Shown here piece by piece: positions 47,028 through 55,904 of a stretch of DNA of 64,000 bases. A program made the translations under genes and the position numbers. This DNA comes from Paracoccus aerodenitrificans. Lineage in GTDB: Bacteria; Pseudomonadota; Alphaproteobacteria; Rhodobacterales; Rhodobacteraceae. The notes beneath the pieces are model-generated. The model made no database searches and was not told the origin of the DNA. It saw only the letters and a program-made list of their open reading frames with translations. The first letter of the stretch is position 1. Each line of letters starts with the position of its first letter. Location: NCBI RefSeq assembly GCF_027913215.1, contig NZ_CP115784.1, forward strand, positions 2,480,001 to 2,544,000. Reading direction: 5' to 3'.

Positions 47028-48552
47028 TGTTGAAAAACTCGTGCTTGATTGAAGGGCATCTGGCTGATTCAATTCCTGCAATGGGTGGGAGGATTGGCGA
47101 TGATGGGACCGCGGCAGGAGGCGCAGCCGGCGCTGTTTTACGAGTTCTCACTGGAGGATCATGTTCCTCAGGAGCATCTTCTTCGGTCCATTGATCGGTT
47201 TGTCGATCTCAGCAGCATCCGTGCGCATCTTTCGGATTTCTACAGCCACACCGGCCGGCCGTCTGTCGATCCCGAGTTGCTGATCCGGATGCTGCTGGTT
47301 GGCTATTGCTTCGGCATTCGTTCGGAGCGGCGCCTTTGCGAAGAGGTGCATCTGAATCTGGCCTATCGCTGGTTCTGCCGCCTGGATCTCAGCGACCGGG
47401 TTCCGGATCATTCGACGTTTTCGAAGAACCGGCACGGGCGGTTCCGCGACAGCGAGTTGCTGAGGCATCTGTTCGAGATGACCGTCACGCGCTGCATCGA
47501 GGAGGGGCTGGTCAGCGGGCAGCGGCTGGCGGTGGATGCCAGCCTGATCGAGGCGGATGCCAATAAGCAGAACTCGACAGCGAAGGAAGATTGGGATGCA
47601 ACGCTGATAGACCCCTCGGATGCGCCCCGCGCCGTGCGCGAATACCTTGACACGTTGGACAAGGCCGCATTTGGCGCCGCCAGCGAGGTCCATCCGAAAT
47701 TCACCTCACATTCCGACCCGGCCAGCCAATGGACGGCGGCGCGCAAAGGTCCGGCATTCTTCAGCTATTCCGACAATTACCTGATCGACACGGATCATGG
47801 CGTGATTGTCGATGTCGAGGCGACACGATCCATCCGGCAGGCCGAGGTCGGATCAACCAAAACCATGCTGAAGAGGGTGAAAGACAAGTTCGACCTGCAT
47901 CCTGAACGCCTGATCGCGGATACCGCCTACGGCACCGGACCGATGTTGGGCTGGCTGGTCGACAGGGGCATTGCCCCGCATATCCCTGTCTTCGACAAGT
48001 CCGGGCGCAATGACGGCACCTGGACCCGGGCAGACTTCGAATGGGATGCAGAGAACGATCAATACATCTGCCCGGAAGGTCACAGGCTCAAACAGTTCCG
48101 CCGCAACTATTCGGACCCGAACCGCGGCCCGACTGGCAAGGGAACCGCCAAATACCGCGCACTGAAACTGACCTGCCAGCCCTGCCCATCGAAACAGAAG
48201 TGCTGCCCGAACGCCGATGCCAGATCAATCACCCGCGAGGAACACGAAGATGCGCGCCAGATCGCCCGGGACATCGCCAAGACCCGCCAATACGAAATCT
48301 CGATGAAGCTCCGCAAGAAGGTCGAGATGCTGTTTGCTCATCTGAAACGCATCCTCGGGCTGGGGCGCCTGCGGCTAAGGGGACCTTGCGGCGCGAACGA
48401 CGAATTCCTCCTTGCCGCCACCGCCCAGAACCTCCGCAAACTCGCCAAGATCTTTCCTGCACCGCAGCATCCGCGAAAAGCCTGACACCAGAAAGGCTTG
48501 CACCCGAAGGAAACGGTCCAAAAGGCCCCCGATGGCAACGCGTTTTTCCACA
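47028..48552 (+). mobile_element. IS1182-family insertion sequence
   Basis: Ends proposed from an imperfect terminal inverted repeat: TGTTGAAAAACTCG at 47028-47041 and, inverted, TGTGGAAAAACGCG at 48539-48552 (12 of 14 match). The element holds one transposase gene. The exact outer limits and target duplication were not resolved by eye. Confidence 0.6.
47100..48485 (+). CDS. IS1182-family transposase
   Basis: 461-residue DDE transposase, apparently intact. Start ATG 47100 has GGGAGG ahead. N-terminal FYEFSLEDHVPQEHLLRSID and RPSVDPELLIRMLLVGYCFG are the family lead-in. Catalytic region: GQRLAVDASLIEADAN (first Asp), ERLIADTAYGTGPMLGW (second Asp), and the helix KLRKKVEMLFAHLKRILGLGRLRLRG (Glu). 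A four-cysteine insert CQPCPSKQKCCP lies before the last motif, as usual in IS1182 transposases. Confidence 0.92.
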   Translation: MMGPRQEAQPALFYEFSLEDHVPQEHLLRSIDRFVDLSSIRAHLSDFYSHTGRPSVDPELLIRMLLVGYCFGIRSERRLCEEVHLNLAYRWFCRLDLSDRVPDHSTFSKNRHGRFRDSELLRHLFEMTVTRCIEEGLVSGQRLAVDASLIEADANKQNSTAKEDWDATLIDPSDAPRAVREYLDTLDKAAFGAASEVHPKFTSHSDPASQWTAARKGPAFFSYSDNYLIDTDHGVIVDVEATRSIRQAEVGSTKTMLKRVKDKFDLHPERLIADTAYGTGPMLGWLVDRGIAPHIPVFDKSGRNDGTWTRADFEWDAENDQYICPEGHRLKQFRRNYSDPNRGPTGKGTAKYRALKLTCQPCPSKQKCCPNADARSITREEHEDARQIARDIAKTRQYEISMKLRKKVEMLFAHLKRILGLGRLRLRGPCGANDEFLLAATAQNLRKLAKIFPAPQHPRKA

Positions 48553-48729
48553 GAATGGGCGGAAAGCGGACATGCGGCGGTGCGGCATTGCATCCGCGGC
48601 GACACGGGCAAGGCGGTTGTTTATCCGACTCGCGGCACACCCGGCAGAAACCGGTCTGATGACAGCGTAGAAACCTGATGCAGCGTACTCGCAGGCAGGC
48701 CGGTTGGCGCCTTCCCCGAGACGGCACAC

Positions 48730-50826
48730 CTAGTGTTCCAGAGCGTCAGGCAGATCACCAAGAAACCGCCGCAGCTTATCACACAAAACTTGGTTCTTGC
48801 GAACCTGCTGCCGAACGGCACCTTCGTAGTCTTTGTAGGTCGGGAACCGCAGCGTCTGCGCCACTTGTCCACGCGCGTTGCATTCACGCATTTTATAGCG
48901 GCGAAGAAGTGTTTCTAGGTCGTTCTGCGCAACGGCTGCATCAAAGCGATCTAGTTCCTCTTTTAGGACGGCATCAAGGTCGAGCAGAATTGTCCGCGGC
49001 CCCCCAGCTTGAACGTCCTCCCAAGTCGGAGCCTGCCGCTGAAGATGCTCGCTCAACTGCATCTCGGCGGCGCGAGCGCAAAGACGGTCCTTCTGCTTAG
49101 CGAGTTCGCGCACCGCGCCAGCGATGGCGGTCTCCTGCATTATCGCGGCGTCGAACCCATCGAGGTGTTCGGCCTGAGCCAGCGCCACAGCTTTGATCAC
49201 ATCGGGGTGGTAGTATAGAGCTTCAACGGCGTTCAGGCCCAAGACGTATACCCGATCTTTCACGTGTTCGTTACGGGTGTCGTCATCGCGTCCGTCGTGG
49301 TCGATCAGCCCGAACACCTCGATGTGATGGAGGCCAGAAGCGCCACGCATCCCCTTCGTAGCCGCGATGACGTCGCGCGACGATCCTTTGGGCACGACGG
49401 AGACGCCGGGAAGGAGGGTCGCATAAAGACCGCCATCCAGGCTGGCATCGGTGCCTTCTACGAAGAGAACGCGGCGGCGCGCGCCAAGGATGTCGCGGCG
49501 GACAAGCTCCGGGACGTCCTCGCCCGCGTCGAGAAGGTCAAAGTCCCACGCGACCACCTGCTGCGTTGGTCCGGCCCGCCGGACGTCGCGCATAAGGAGC
49601 ATCCGCGCCTGGGGATGCTCAACGGCGAGGTCTATGGCATGAGTTGAGACGACCATTGCGCAGTCGGGCCGTTCGGCGAAGAGGTCGCGCAGGAGCGGTG
49701 CGATAATGGCGTGGTTCAGGTGCCGCTCGGGCTCGTCGAGGAGGAGGACGGAGTCGGGCGGTGCGATCAGCACGGTCGCGGCGAGGAAAATGGCGGCCCG
49801 TTCGCCGTCCGAGACTTCCGCAAAATCGAATGGCTCACCTCCCTCATGTTGGGCTTGCACGGCACGGAATCCGTCGATCTTTACCGTAATCTTGAGTTGG
49901 GCTGATGCGAGCAGGCGGTTGAGCTTGTCGACGGGCGTTTCCTCGACGCGGGCAAGTCGAAACTGCGCGCCGCTCGGGTCATCCCGACTGAACTTTGCAA
50001 GCGCTTGGTCCAGCCGAACCTGCTCGTTCACAAGATCGAAGAGAAGTGCTTGAACACGGTCAATGTGCGTTTGATCTGAGAAGCGGGCCTGCTCTTGTCG
50101 CTCCCAGTGAGACACGTGCTGCTCGTGCTGTTGGCGACTAGCAGCTGTCATCGTCATCGCACCGCTCTGCGTCCACATCTGTCGGTGCGCGGCGACACGG
50201 ATCACGCTGGTTCCCGCGCCTCGCGATTTCATCAGTGACTGGAGAAACGACGACTTACCGGTCCCGTTGGAACCAAGAAGGAATACGCGATCGCCCACGC
50301 TGAGGGGCAAGGTGATTTGCGGCAAATCCCCGTTGTGATCGAACCGATTTATGATCGGAGCGAGGAGCTGGACGCGGTTGGTGCTGTCGATAGCCTCTTG
50401 CTTCATCCGTGCCTCTCGTTCGGTCGGGACGACCTGATACTGGAGCGTCAGCCGATCCTCAGGGTCGCCGTGGCTGGTCGCCATCACGTCGATCACCTGA
50501 ACGGCGAGGAACCGACCGTTGGTATTTTCGATGACGAGGACTTGCCCCTCTTTGGGCCTGCGCGTGCGGGACGTGAAATCCAGCGGCGTAATGTCGTCAG
50601 GCGTGATGTCGGTTGGGTTCTTGGCGATTTCAGCAATGGCAATGCCACGCGTGCTGGCTGGATCATTATAGGCAATAATGTCGGTGCCGCTTGAACTGGA
50701 CCATTTGGTCTCGAAGGATGTTTCTCCCTCACCAAATAAAGCGCGCCCATCATGCTCAGCGTACCGAATGACAGCTTGCCCAGAGGGCGCGGTGAAATGA
50801 GGTGGGGGAACCTGATTATACTTCAT
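48730..50826 (-). CDS. ATPase fused to DUF4435/TOPRIM-like domain, defence candidate (PARIS/OLD-like)
   Basis: 698 residues, three parts. Residues 1-145 are a domain I cannot assign (FETKWSSSSGTDIIAYNDPA, then GQVLVIENTNGRFLAVQVID). Residues 150-430 form an ABC/AAA15-type ATPase: Walker A GSNGTGKSS (185-193), signature-like SDGERAAIFLA (339-349), Walker B SVLLLDEPERHLN (359-371), switch histidine in STHAIDL (H396). Residues 450-698 start RRVLFVEGTDASLDGGLY and contain GLIDHDGRDDD (E457, D509, D511), the acidic pattern of DUF4435/TOPRIM nucleases. ATPase plus DUF4435 is the PARIS pair (AriA-AriB), also known as a fused form; OLD nucleases are the alternative. No strong ribosome site is seen. 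It lies between two insertion sequences. Confidence 0.75.
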   Translation of the reverse strand: MKYNQVPPPHFTAPSGQAVIRYAEHDGRALFGEGETSFETKWSSSSGTDIIAYNDPASTRGIAIAEIAKNPTDITPDDITPLDFTSRTRRPKEGQVLVIENTNGRFLAVQVIDVMATSHGDPEDRLTLQYQVVPTEREARMKQEAIDSTNRVQLLAPIINRFDHNGDLPQITLPLSVGDRVFLLGSNGTGKSSFLQSLMKSRGAGTSVIRVAAHRQMWTQSGAMTMTAASRQQHEQHVSHWERQEQARFSDQTHIDRVQALLFDLVNEQVRLDQALAKFSRDDPSGAQFRLARVEETPVDKLNRLLASAQLKITVKIDGFRAVQAQHEGGEPFDFAEVSDGERAAIFLAATVLIAPPDSVLLLDEPERHLNHAIIAPLLRDLFAERPDCAMVVSTHAIDLAVEHPQARMLLMRDVRRAGPTQQVVAWDFDLLDAGEDVPELVRRDILGARRRVLFVEGTDASLDGGLYATLLPGVSVVPKGSSRDVIAATKGMRGASGLHHIEVFGLIDHDGRDDDTRNEHVKDRVYVLGLNAVEALYYHPDVIKAVALAQAEHLDGFDAAIMQETAIAGAVRELAKQKDRLCARAAEMQLSEHLQRQAPTWEDVQAGGPRTILLDLDAVLKEELDRFDAAVAQNDLETLLRRYKMRECNARGQVAQTLRFPTYKDYEGAVRQQVRKNQVLCDKLRRFLGDLPDALEH

Positions 50827-50839
50827 GGGCTGAGCCTAG

Positions 50840-51688
50840 GCTGTGTTGACAAAAGGGATTCACACGAGGCGCGTGGCATGATTCAAGCTGGTATCTGCGA
50901 TGGAGAACAGCTTGGCACGAGACCTCATGTCGGACGAAGAATGGACGTTCTTCGAGCGCTTCATCCTGACGGTCCGCGCTCCGAACGGACGCAGGCCGTC
51001 CAACCACCGCCTCGTCCTGGATGGCATTTTCTGGATCGCTCGAACGGGGGCGCCATGGCGTGACCTGCCTGAGGAGTTTGGGAAATGGTCCAGTGTCTAC
51101 CGCCAGTTCCGACGTTGGACCCTGGCGGGGCTATGGGAGGAGATCATGGAGGCGTTGAACGAAAGCGGCGCCGTCCCGGACGCGCTCCAGATGATCGACA
51201 GCACCGTGGTTCGCGCTCACCATCAGGCAGCGGGCGCTAAAGGGGGACTCCGAGACAGGGTTTCGGCCGTTCAAGGGGTGGTTTCACGACCAAGATCCAT
51301 CTCCGCGTCAATGCGCGTGGCTTGCCCATGAGGACGGATATCACGCCGGGACAGACCTCGGACTATACCGGCTTCGATCTGGTCATGGCTGACAACTTGC
51401 CCGAGCCGAGTGTGCTGCTGGCGGATCGCGGCTACGACGCCGACAGCATCCGCAGGACCATGGAGGCACGAAATGTGCTGCCGGTCATTCCGATGCGCAA
51501 GTCGCGGAAAAGGCGTATCGGCGTCGACCGTTCCCTCTATCGGCTGCGCAACCTGGTCGAGCGGTGTTTCAACAAGCTCAAGAACGCCCGCCGCGTCGCC
51601 ACCCGCTATGACAAGACCGCAGAAAGCTACCTCGGTTTCATCGACATCACGTCAATCCGCCTCTGGCTCCGCCATTTGTCAACATGAC
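50840..51688 (+). mobile_element. IS5-family (IS427-like) insertion sequence with CTAG target duplication
   Basis: 849 bases. The terminal inverted repeats share TGTTGACAAA; including the flanking CTAG, both ends read CTAGG...TGTTGACAAA over 18 bases with 15 matches. CTAG stands at 50836-50839 and 51689-51692, consistent with a duplicated four-base target, although CTAG is itself palindromic. Separates the ATPase-DUF4435 gene from fliK. Confidence 0.85.
50900..51687 (+). CDS. IS5-family transposase, two frames joined by -1 frameshift
   Basis: The first frame (50900-51331) gives MENSLARDLMSDEEWTFFER, RRPSNHRLVLDGIFWIARTGAPWRDLP, and the first Asp in QMIDSTVVRAHHQAAGAKGG. The second frame continues after a -1 slip at AAAGGGGGA (51239-51247) as TPRQGFGRSRGGFTTKIHLR, then LLADRGYDADSIRR (second Asp) and RLRNLVERCFNKLK (Glu). 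This is the usual programmed frameshift arrangement of IS427-type elements. Both parts look intact, so the element may be active. Confidence 0.88.
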
Positions 51689-51724
51689 CTAGGCGAAAAA
51701 AATCTACCTTGCAACATTCCGTTT

Positions 51725-53044
51725 ATGAAAGAAAGATCTCTGAGGGCGAATAATACACCCTATTTCAACGCAAATTGTAATTCAGCGCTCTGGTCTATCC
51801 CGGATCCAGAAACGGCAAAACGATTTCCTGAATTTTGCTCGAGTTCAGATACCACAGCACCACTTGGGCCAGTATATGCTGAGCAAACGACCGGTCGTTC
51901 AAAGGACTATTCTACCGATAAGCTAGCAGAGCTTTTAAACTCGGTTCAGCAACAACGCCAGGATGGCTCGAGCACGGCATCAAAGGAACATAGCCCACCA
52001 TCGCAGTCCAGAATCGAAATGCCAGAAACACATTCGGTGCGCCCTCCTCCTCTGAACATAGAAGCAGAGGGTTTCTTTACACCGAATCACGATCTAAGTC
52101 CTATTAAGAATGACAACGCGGGAAAGGCTGCAAAGCAGGCCGTCGCTGCATCTGTAAAGTCGGACTATGAGTTAGCTGATCTTGAGGCTTCGGGACCAAA
52201 ATTTATCCGTCGTTACTACGGTCGGTCAGAATCAGGATCAACGCAGACATCTTCCAATTGTTTTCCGAGGACAGGTAACATCTCTGATGTAGATCACCCG
52301 GTTTCTGAATCAGGAAAACATTTTCCTGATTCAGATTTGGGTCCAATAACACAAACGTCAAAGAATAATGTCATACAGTCGATAACTAAAATTCCCGTAA
52401 TCAGCGCCGAAGAGAAGATCTTTCTCCACACTCCACCTTTTCGTGGATACCGGAAAGAGGTTTCTACGACCATGTCCAGTCATCAGCCTCTGCACAAAAT
52501 AATAATAAAACCGGATCAGCCTCCTCTGAAACCCATGGAAATTGTCTCACAACAGTCAACAGAGGTGGTCGAAGCCGACCTGCAAAAGACCTATCCGATC
52601 CCCGCGCTCATCTCACATACAGCAGCTAGTCACCATAAGGGGGAAGTACTCGCACCAGTCCAACAGGTCGCTTCAGCCATTATGCAAGTCTCCGCAACGG
52701 ACAGATATGCAAGCGTGATTCTGTCTCCTGACGAGTTGGGCCATGTTACATTCTCGATCACGCAGGCCGATGGCAATCTTGCTATCACTATCACTGCAGA
52801 GCGGTCAGAAACACTTCTTCTGCTTCGTAGGAACGTTGACCAACTTCAATCCGAACTGATGTCTTTGGGACAGGAAAGTGCGTCATTCAACTTCCATGAT
52901 ACAGGTCACGAAAGTGATCGTCGGTTCCACCGCGCTGATACTCTGGACGAAGAGAGAACGCTTCTCGAACAAGCTCAGATTACCATCAGTGAAACTTTCG
53001 CATCGCGAAATGCCGCGTCCGGACGGTTGGACCTCCGGGTTTAG
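51725..53044 (+). CDS. fliK: Flagellar hook-length control protein FliK-like
   Basis: About 439 residues from ATG 51725, with no good ribosome site; the open frame continues back into the IS, so the true N-terminus may have been lost. Residues 1-330 are low-complexity, Ser/Pro/Gln-rich and unconserved, as in FliK. The C-terminal part, RYASVILSPDELGHVTFSIT and SETLLLLRRNVDQLQSELMSLG, is the Flg_hook domain. The DNA is clearly A/T-richer than all neighbours. It lies 15 bases ahead of flgD, a normal pairing. No other flagellar gene is in the window. Confidence 0.75.
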   Translation: MKERSLRANNTPYFNANCNSALWSIPDPETAKRFPEFCSSSDTTAPLGPVYAEQTTGRSKDYSTDKLAELLNSVQQQRQDGSSTASKEHSPPSQSRIEMPETHSVRPPPLNIEAEGFFTPNHDLSPIKNDNAGKAAKQAVAASVKSDYELADLEASGPKFIRRYYGRSESGSTQTSSNCFPRTGNISDVDHPVSESGKHFPDSDLGPITQTSKNNVIQSITKIPVISAEEKIFLHTPPFRGYRKEVSTTMSSHQPLHKIIIKPDQPPLKPMEIVSQQSTEVVEADLQKTYPIPALISHTAASHHKGEVLAPVQQVASAIMQVSATDRYASVILSPDELGHVTFSITQADGNLAITITAERSETLLLLRRNVDQLQSELMSLGQESASFNFHDTGHESDRRFHRADTLDEERTLLEQAQITISETFASRNAASGRLDLRV

Positions 53045-53059
53045 AGAAAAGGAATACAG

Positions 53060-53722
53060 ATGCAGACGACTGCAGCAGCTCAGTCCAGCCACGTCAATCC
53101 GCCCCCCAAAGCAGAGCCGCAAAAACGCATCGCGGGCGGAGATTTTGAAACCTTCCTGAAGATGCTGACCGCGCAGATCAAGAACCAGGACCCTCTGAAC
53201 CCGATGGAAGGATCGGACTTTGCGGTTCAGCTTGCCACATTTTCAGGGGTCGAACAGCAGGTCCAGACGAACGCCTTGCTGACAAAGCTGGCAGCTCGCG
53301 ACGGGGATGATCTGGTGCGCTATGCTGGGTTCGTCGGCAAGCAGATACGGACCACCGGACCTGTCCAGTTTGCAGACAAGCCCCTGATCATGGAACTGTC
53401 GCCGGATCCGGGGGCCGACCGACACAGAATTGTTGTTATCGACAGTTTCGGAGAGCAGGTGGCCAATGACGATATTGGCGATGCGAGCGGGCTGATCCGG
53501 TGGAACGGCACGCTTATCGACAGCCAGCCGCTTGCACATGGGACGTATCGCTTCCGTTTGGACAGCTACAGCGGTGAGACACTGCTCTCGACAACCGAAG
53601 TTCCAGTCTACAGCACAGCGATGGAGGTGCGGCGCGACAACGGTGAAATCTTCTTCGTGCTTGAGGGAGGGGTGCGGGCCGGGCTTGAGAATATCATGGG
53701 CCTGAGCGTTGGTACATCTTGA
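53060..53722 (+). CDS. flgD: Flagellar hook assembly scaffold FlgD
   Basis: 220-residue hook-cap protein. N-terminal signature FETFLKMLTAQIKNQDPLNP followed by MEGSDFAVQLATFSGVEQQVQTN; the middle has the FLIG-like beta region and the Tudor-like GTYRFRLDSYSGE. AAAGGAA lies seven bases ahead of the ATG. Pairs with fliK upstream. Normally the next gene would be flgE or another hook gene; here about 220 bases without any recognised gene separate it from the convergent macB. Confidence 0.92.
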   Translation: MQTTAAAQSSHVNPPPKAEPQKRIAGGDFETFLKMLTAQIKNQDPLNPMEGSDFAVQLATFSGVEQQVQTNALLTKLAARDGDDLVRYAGFVGKQIRTTGPVQFADKPLIMELSPDPGADRHRIVVIDSFGEQVANDDIGDASGLIRWNGTLIDSQPLAHGTYRFRLDSYSGETLLSTTEVPVYSTAMEVRRDNGEIFFVLEGGVRAGLENIMGLSVGTS

Positions 53723-53945
53723 CCCAGAACGCCTTGGCGGCACTTGCCGAACGAGAAACCGGATACATGTCAGAGATCGCGTCATGATCTTCTGCGGAGT
53801 AATGCAGTCGATGCCCTCAGCGCCGGGTCCGTGCAAAATTCAGGCGGAGCCGCAGTACCATGCCGGGATCGTAGCTTACCTCCGTTCGACAACCAGCGGA
53901 CCAGATTGCATGACCACTTCGGTCGCCGCGTCAATTCCAGCAGGG

Positions 53946-55904
53946 TCATTCCCGGCTCAGCGCGACGACCGGATCAAGCTGGGCAGCCGAACGTGCAGGC
54001 AGGAAGCCAAAGGCAATGCCGATCACCGTCGAAGACAGAAACGCGACGACAATAGACAGGATCGAGAAGTTCAGCCTGACGCTTTCCGTAAGCGACGCAG
54101 CCAGCCCGCCTGCGCCCAGCGCGACCAGGATTCCCAGAACCCCGCCGACCAGACAGACCAGCACCGATTCGATGAGAAACTGGGCCGTGATATCCGACCG
54201 CCTTGCGCCAACGGCCATGCGGACGCCGATTTCTTTCGTGCGCTCGGTCACCGATACCAGCATGATATTCATCACGCCGATTCCTCCGACAATCAGCGAG
54301 ATCACCGCAATCGCCGCGACCAGCAAAGTCATCGTGCCGGTGGTAGAGGTCACCATCTGCCGGATCGTATCGCTGTTCTGCAGAAAGAAATCCTGCGTTC
54401 CATGCCGGGCCAGAAGCAGTTGTGACATCTCCTCTTGCGCCTGCGCCATGCCATAAGCATCGGCAACCTGCACCGTTATGCTGCTGAGATGTTTCTGCCC
54501 CGAAACACGCGACATCACCGTCGTATAGGGCAGCCAGACATTCAGCGAATCCGGCCCGAAACTGGCACCGCTGGATCTGACGACGCCGATCACACGCACC
54601 GGGACATGACCGATATGCAGAACCTGCCCGACGGGGTCCTCACCGCCGGGAAAAAACGTATCGCGCGTTTCTTCGTCGATCACCGCGGATTGCGACAGCT
54701 CGGAAATATCGTCTGCATCGAACAGGCTGCCCGCGACGGTCTGATAAGAATGCAACGTGAAATAATCGTTATTCACCCCGTTGATCGAGGAGCTCGCCTC
54801 AATCGCGCCGAACCGCACCGTCGCGTTGTCATTCACCGCAGGAGAGACACCGGCGGCATAATCCTGTTGCGCAAGCGCCTGCGCATCAGAGGGCACCAGA
54901 GTCCTGATCCGCCCCGATCCCCGTGCGCCGAAGCCAGCACCTGCCCGCACGGTTATCGTATTCGTGCCAAGCGAGCTGATATCCTCAAGCACCTTCTCCC
55001 GCGCACCCGAACCAATCGCAACCACAAGTACCACCGAAGCAATACCGATGATGATCCCCAGCATGGTCAGGAAACTGCGCATCCTGTGCGACTTCATCGC
55101 CAACAGCGCGGTTCGCAGCGCCTCTGTCAACTGGCTGACGCCCAGACAGGGCCAGTTACCGGCAGAGGGCGCTGCATGCGCGGGCAGTTCAGCCAAAGTC
55201 TTGCCCGTCCCGCTATCGGAGATAATCCGCCCGTCGCTGATTTCGATCACCCGGTCAGCACGCGCCGCGACATCGGGATCATGTGTGACGATGATAATAG
55301 TATGCCCCTGACGGTTCAGGTCCAGCAAAAGCTCCATCAGCTCGGCGCTGCTTTTGCTGTCGAGCGCCCCGGTCGGCTCATCGGCAAGGATAACCTCGCC
55401 GCCATTCATCAGCGCCCGCGCGACAGAAACACGCTGCTGCTGCCCCCCGGAAAGCTCATTCGGCCGGTGATCCACCCGCCCCGACAGGCCAAGCTGCGCC
55501 AGCAATGCCTGCGCCCGTTCCTTGCGGGTCCGACGGGCCTCACCGGCATAGATGGCCGGGACCTCGACATTTCCGACCGCATCCAGATCGCCAAGAAGCT
55601 GATAACGCTGAAAAATGAAGCCAAAATGAGACCGGCGCAGCCTGGCCTGCTCATCCGGGGTCAGCGTACCGACATTTCGTCCGTCGAACAGATAGCTGCC
55701 GCTGCTTGGCCGGTCCAGACAGCCGAGAATATTCATGAGCGTCGATTTGCCCGAGCCAGAAGCCCCGATGATCGCAACCAGTTCACCCGCATGGATATCA
55801 AGATCCACATCCTGAAGAACCGTGACCGTCTCATCGCCGGCCCTGAAACTGCGACCGATTCCACGCAGGGAAATCAGCGGTTCCTTGCCATTTTGCGCGA
55901 TCAT
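53946..55904 (-). CDS. macB: MacB-type ABC transporter, fused ATPase and permease
   Basis: 652-residue inner-membrane component of a MacAB efflux or export system. N-terminal ATPase with Walker A GASGSGKSTLMNILG (loop 47-55), signature LSGGQQQRVSVARAL and Walker B VILADEPTGALD; then a membrane helix at FLTMLGIIIGIASVVLVVAI, a large periplasmic domain, and three C-terminal helices ending in a FtsX-like segment (GGIGVMNIMLVSVTERTKEIG). Overlaps macA by one base. A TolC-like outer membrane partner is not in the window. Substrates cannot be told. Confidence 0.93.
   Translation of the reverse strand: MIAQNGKEPLISLRGIGRSFRAGDETVTVLQDVDLDIHAGELVAIIGASGSGKSTLMNILGCLDRPSSGSYLFDGRNVGTLTPDEQARLRRSHFGFIFQRYQLLGDLDAVGNVEVPAIYAGEARRTRKERAQALLAQLGLSGRVDHRPNELSGGQQQRVSVARALMNGGEVILADEPTGALDSKSSAELMELLLDLNRQGHTIIIVTHDPDVAARADRVIEISDGRIISDSGTGKTLAELPAHAAPSAGNWPCLGVSQLTEALRTALLAMKSHRMRSFLTMLGIIIGIASVVLVVAIGSGAREKVLEDISSLGTNTITVRAGAGFGARGSGRIRTLVPSDAQALAQQDYAAGVSPAVNDNATVRFGAIEASSSINGVNNDYFTLHSYQTVAGSLFDADDISELSQSAVIDEETRDTFFPGGEDPVGQVLHIGHVPVRVIGVVRSSGASFGPDSLNVWLPYTTVMSRVSGQKHLSSITVQVADAYGMAQAQEEMSQLLLARHGTQDFFLQNSDTIRQMVTSTTGTMTLLVAAIAVISLIVGGIGVMNIMLVSVTERTKEIGVRMAVGARRSDITAQFLIESVLVCLVGGVLGILVALGAGGLAASLTESVRLNFSILSIVVAFLSSTVIGIAFGFLPARSAAQLDPVVALSRE

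Noticed and set aside
46806..47033. 75-codon plus-strand opening left of the IS1182 transposase
   Set aside because: No ribosome site or family features, and it lies across a repeat; not supported as a gene.
51410..51724. fliK frame starting inside the IS5-type element
   Set aside because: The upstream part is an out-of-phase reading of the transposase; it only happens to be open into fliK.
53723..53945. Possible further flagellar gene after flgD
   Set aside because: No frame in this gap shows flagellar motifs; short openings on both strands appear random.
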